Part shown: one piece after another, positions 4,944 to 5,099 of the stretch
Position numbering within the stretch: the first letter of the stretch is position 1
How the letters are laid out: each line of letters begins with the position of its first letter
Source: Leptolyngbya sp. SIO4C5
GTDB lineage: Bacteria; Cyanobacteriota; Cyanobacteriia; Phormidesmidales; Phormidesmidaceae
DNA length: 5,099 nt
Assembly: GCA_010671965.1 (NCBI GenBank)
Contig: JAAHIC010000390.1
Coordinates: forward strand, 1 to 5,099
Direction of reading: 5' to 3'
The notes under the pieces: model-generated
Told to the model about the DNA's origin: nothing
Databases searched by the model: none
What the model saw: the letters and a program-made list of their open reading frames with translations, nothing else
Made by a program: the position numbers and the translations under genes

Positions 4944-5099
4944 ATGAGTCTGTCTCAAAGCCCATCTGGGTCCCTATTAAGGCACTTCGAATCGCTCGAA
5001 GACCCGCGAACCGCTTATTTGGTAGAGCATCCGCTACTGGACATCTTGGCTTTGACGATTTGCGCCGTCATTTGTGGCGCAGAGACCTGGGAAGAGATC
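4944..5099 (+). CDS. ISAs1-family transposase, N-terminal part (runs off right edge)
   Basis: Fifty-two codons from the ATG at 4944 to the window end. The peptide matches the conserved N-terminal domain of ISAs1 (H-repeat-like) DDE transposases: LLRHFESLEDPRTAYLVEH, then LLDILALTICAVICGAETW and EEI. The known family pattern is a Leu-rich start, the DPR motif, a His about ten residues on, and a DIL...CAV..GA..W block, all present here. The catalytic DDE domain lies beyond the window, so integrity cannot be judged. It is divergent from the resolvase-like gene with only 49 bp between the two annotated starts, which suggests a relatively direct insertion next to, or into, that gene's 5' region. 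Confidence 0.92.
   Translation, partial: MSLSQSPSGSLLRHFESLEDPRTAYLVEHPLLDILALTICAVICGAETWEEI

Larger units (their letters stand above)
4881..5099 (+). mobile_element. Left part of an ISAs1-family insertion sequence
   Basis: The transposase start at 4944 shows that an ISAs1-type element enters here and leaves through the right edge. The exact left end is inferred: CAGGGCAAACGC at 4881-4892 is a plausible terminal inverted repeat for this family, about 60 bp before the transposase ATG. A second CAGGA at 4905 is the alternative. If 4881 is right, the 8 bp at 4873-4880 (CGCCCACG) would be the target duplication. The other end is outside the window. Confidence 0.55.

Overview
The window looks like cyanobacterial DNA. 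It holds eight exact copies of the HIP1 octamer GCGATCGC (starting at 235, 1616, 2702, 3585, 4026, 4197, 4395 and 4868), where chance would give about 0.1. It also carries a DUF928-type exported TPR protein, a family known mainly from cyanobacteria. Genus cannot be fixed from the sequence; a filamentous, plasmid-rich lineage is only a guess.

Layout from left to right. (1) Positions 1-1240, minus strand: the 5' 413 codons of an exported protein with TPRs, a DUF928-like domain and a Gly/Pro-rich tail, running off the left edge. (2) Positions 1241-1608: a region without an intact gene. It holds a candidate promoter for the TPR gene, a coding-looking minus-strand frame broken by a TAG, and a nested inverted repeat. 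(3) Positions 1609-1761, minus strand: a small 50-codon ORF. It is divergent from a plus-strand cluster of three small genes at 1853-2682: a ribbon-helix-helix (RHH) regulator, a 63-aa unknown and a 143-aa unknown coupled by an ATGA overlap. The 91-bp divergent gap contains two near-identical 11-bp direct repeats, a plausible operator for the RHH protein. (4) About 2660-2933, plus strand: a decayed internal piece of an IS630-family transposase that overlaps the 3' end of the 143-aa gene. (5) Positions 3008-4894, minus strand: a 628-aa tyrosine-recombinase-fold protein whose core motifs resemble telomere resolvases (protelomerases), followed by a Pro-rich linker, a Gln-rich coiled coil and a helical C-terminal domain. 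(6) Position 4944 to the right edge, plus strand: the N-terminus of an ISAs1-family transposase whose element appears to abut, and perhaps supply, the start of the resolvase-like gene.

The most interesting content is the resolvase-like gene. In known systems such enzymes resolve palindromic junctions into hairpin telomeres on linear replicons. Here it lies near a small RHH-controlled cluster and between two different insertion sequences, which suggests a plasmid or plasmid-derived island. No long telomere-like palindrome was seen by eye in this window, so a linear replicon is a hypothesis and not something the sequence shows.
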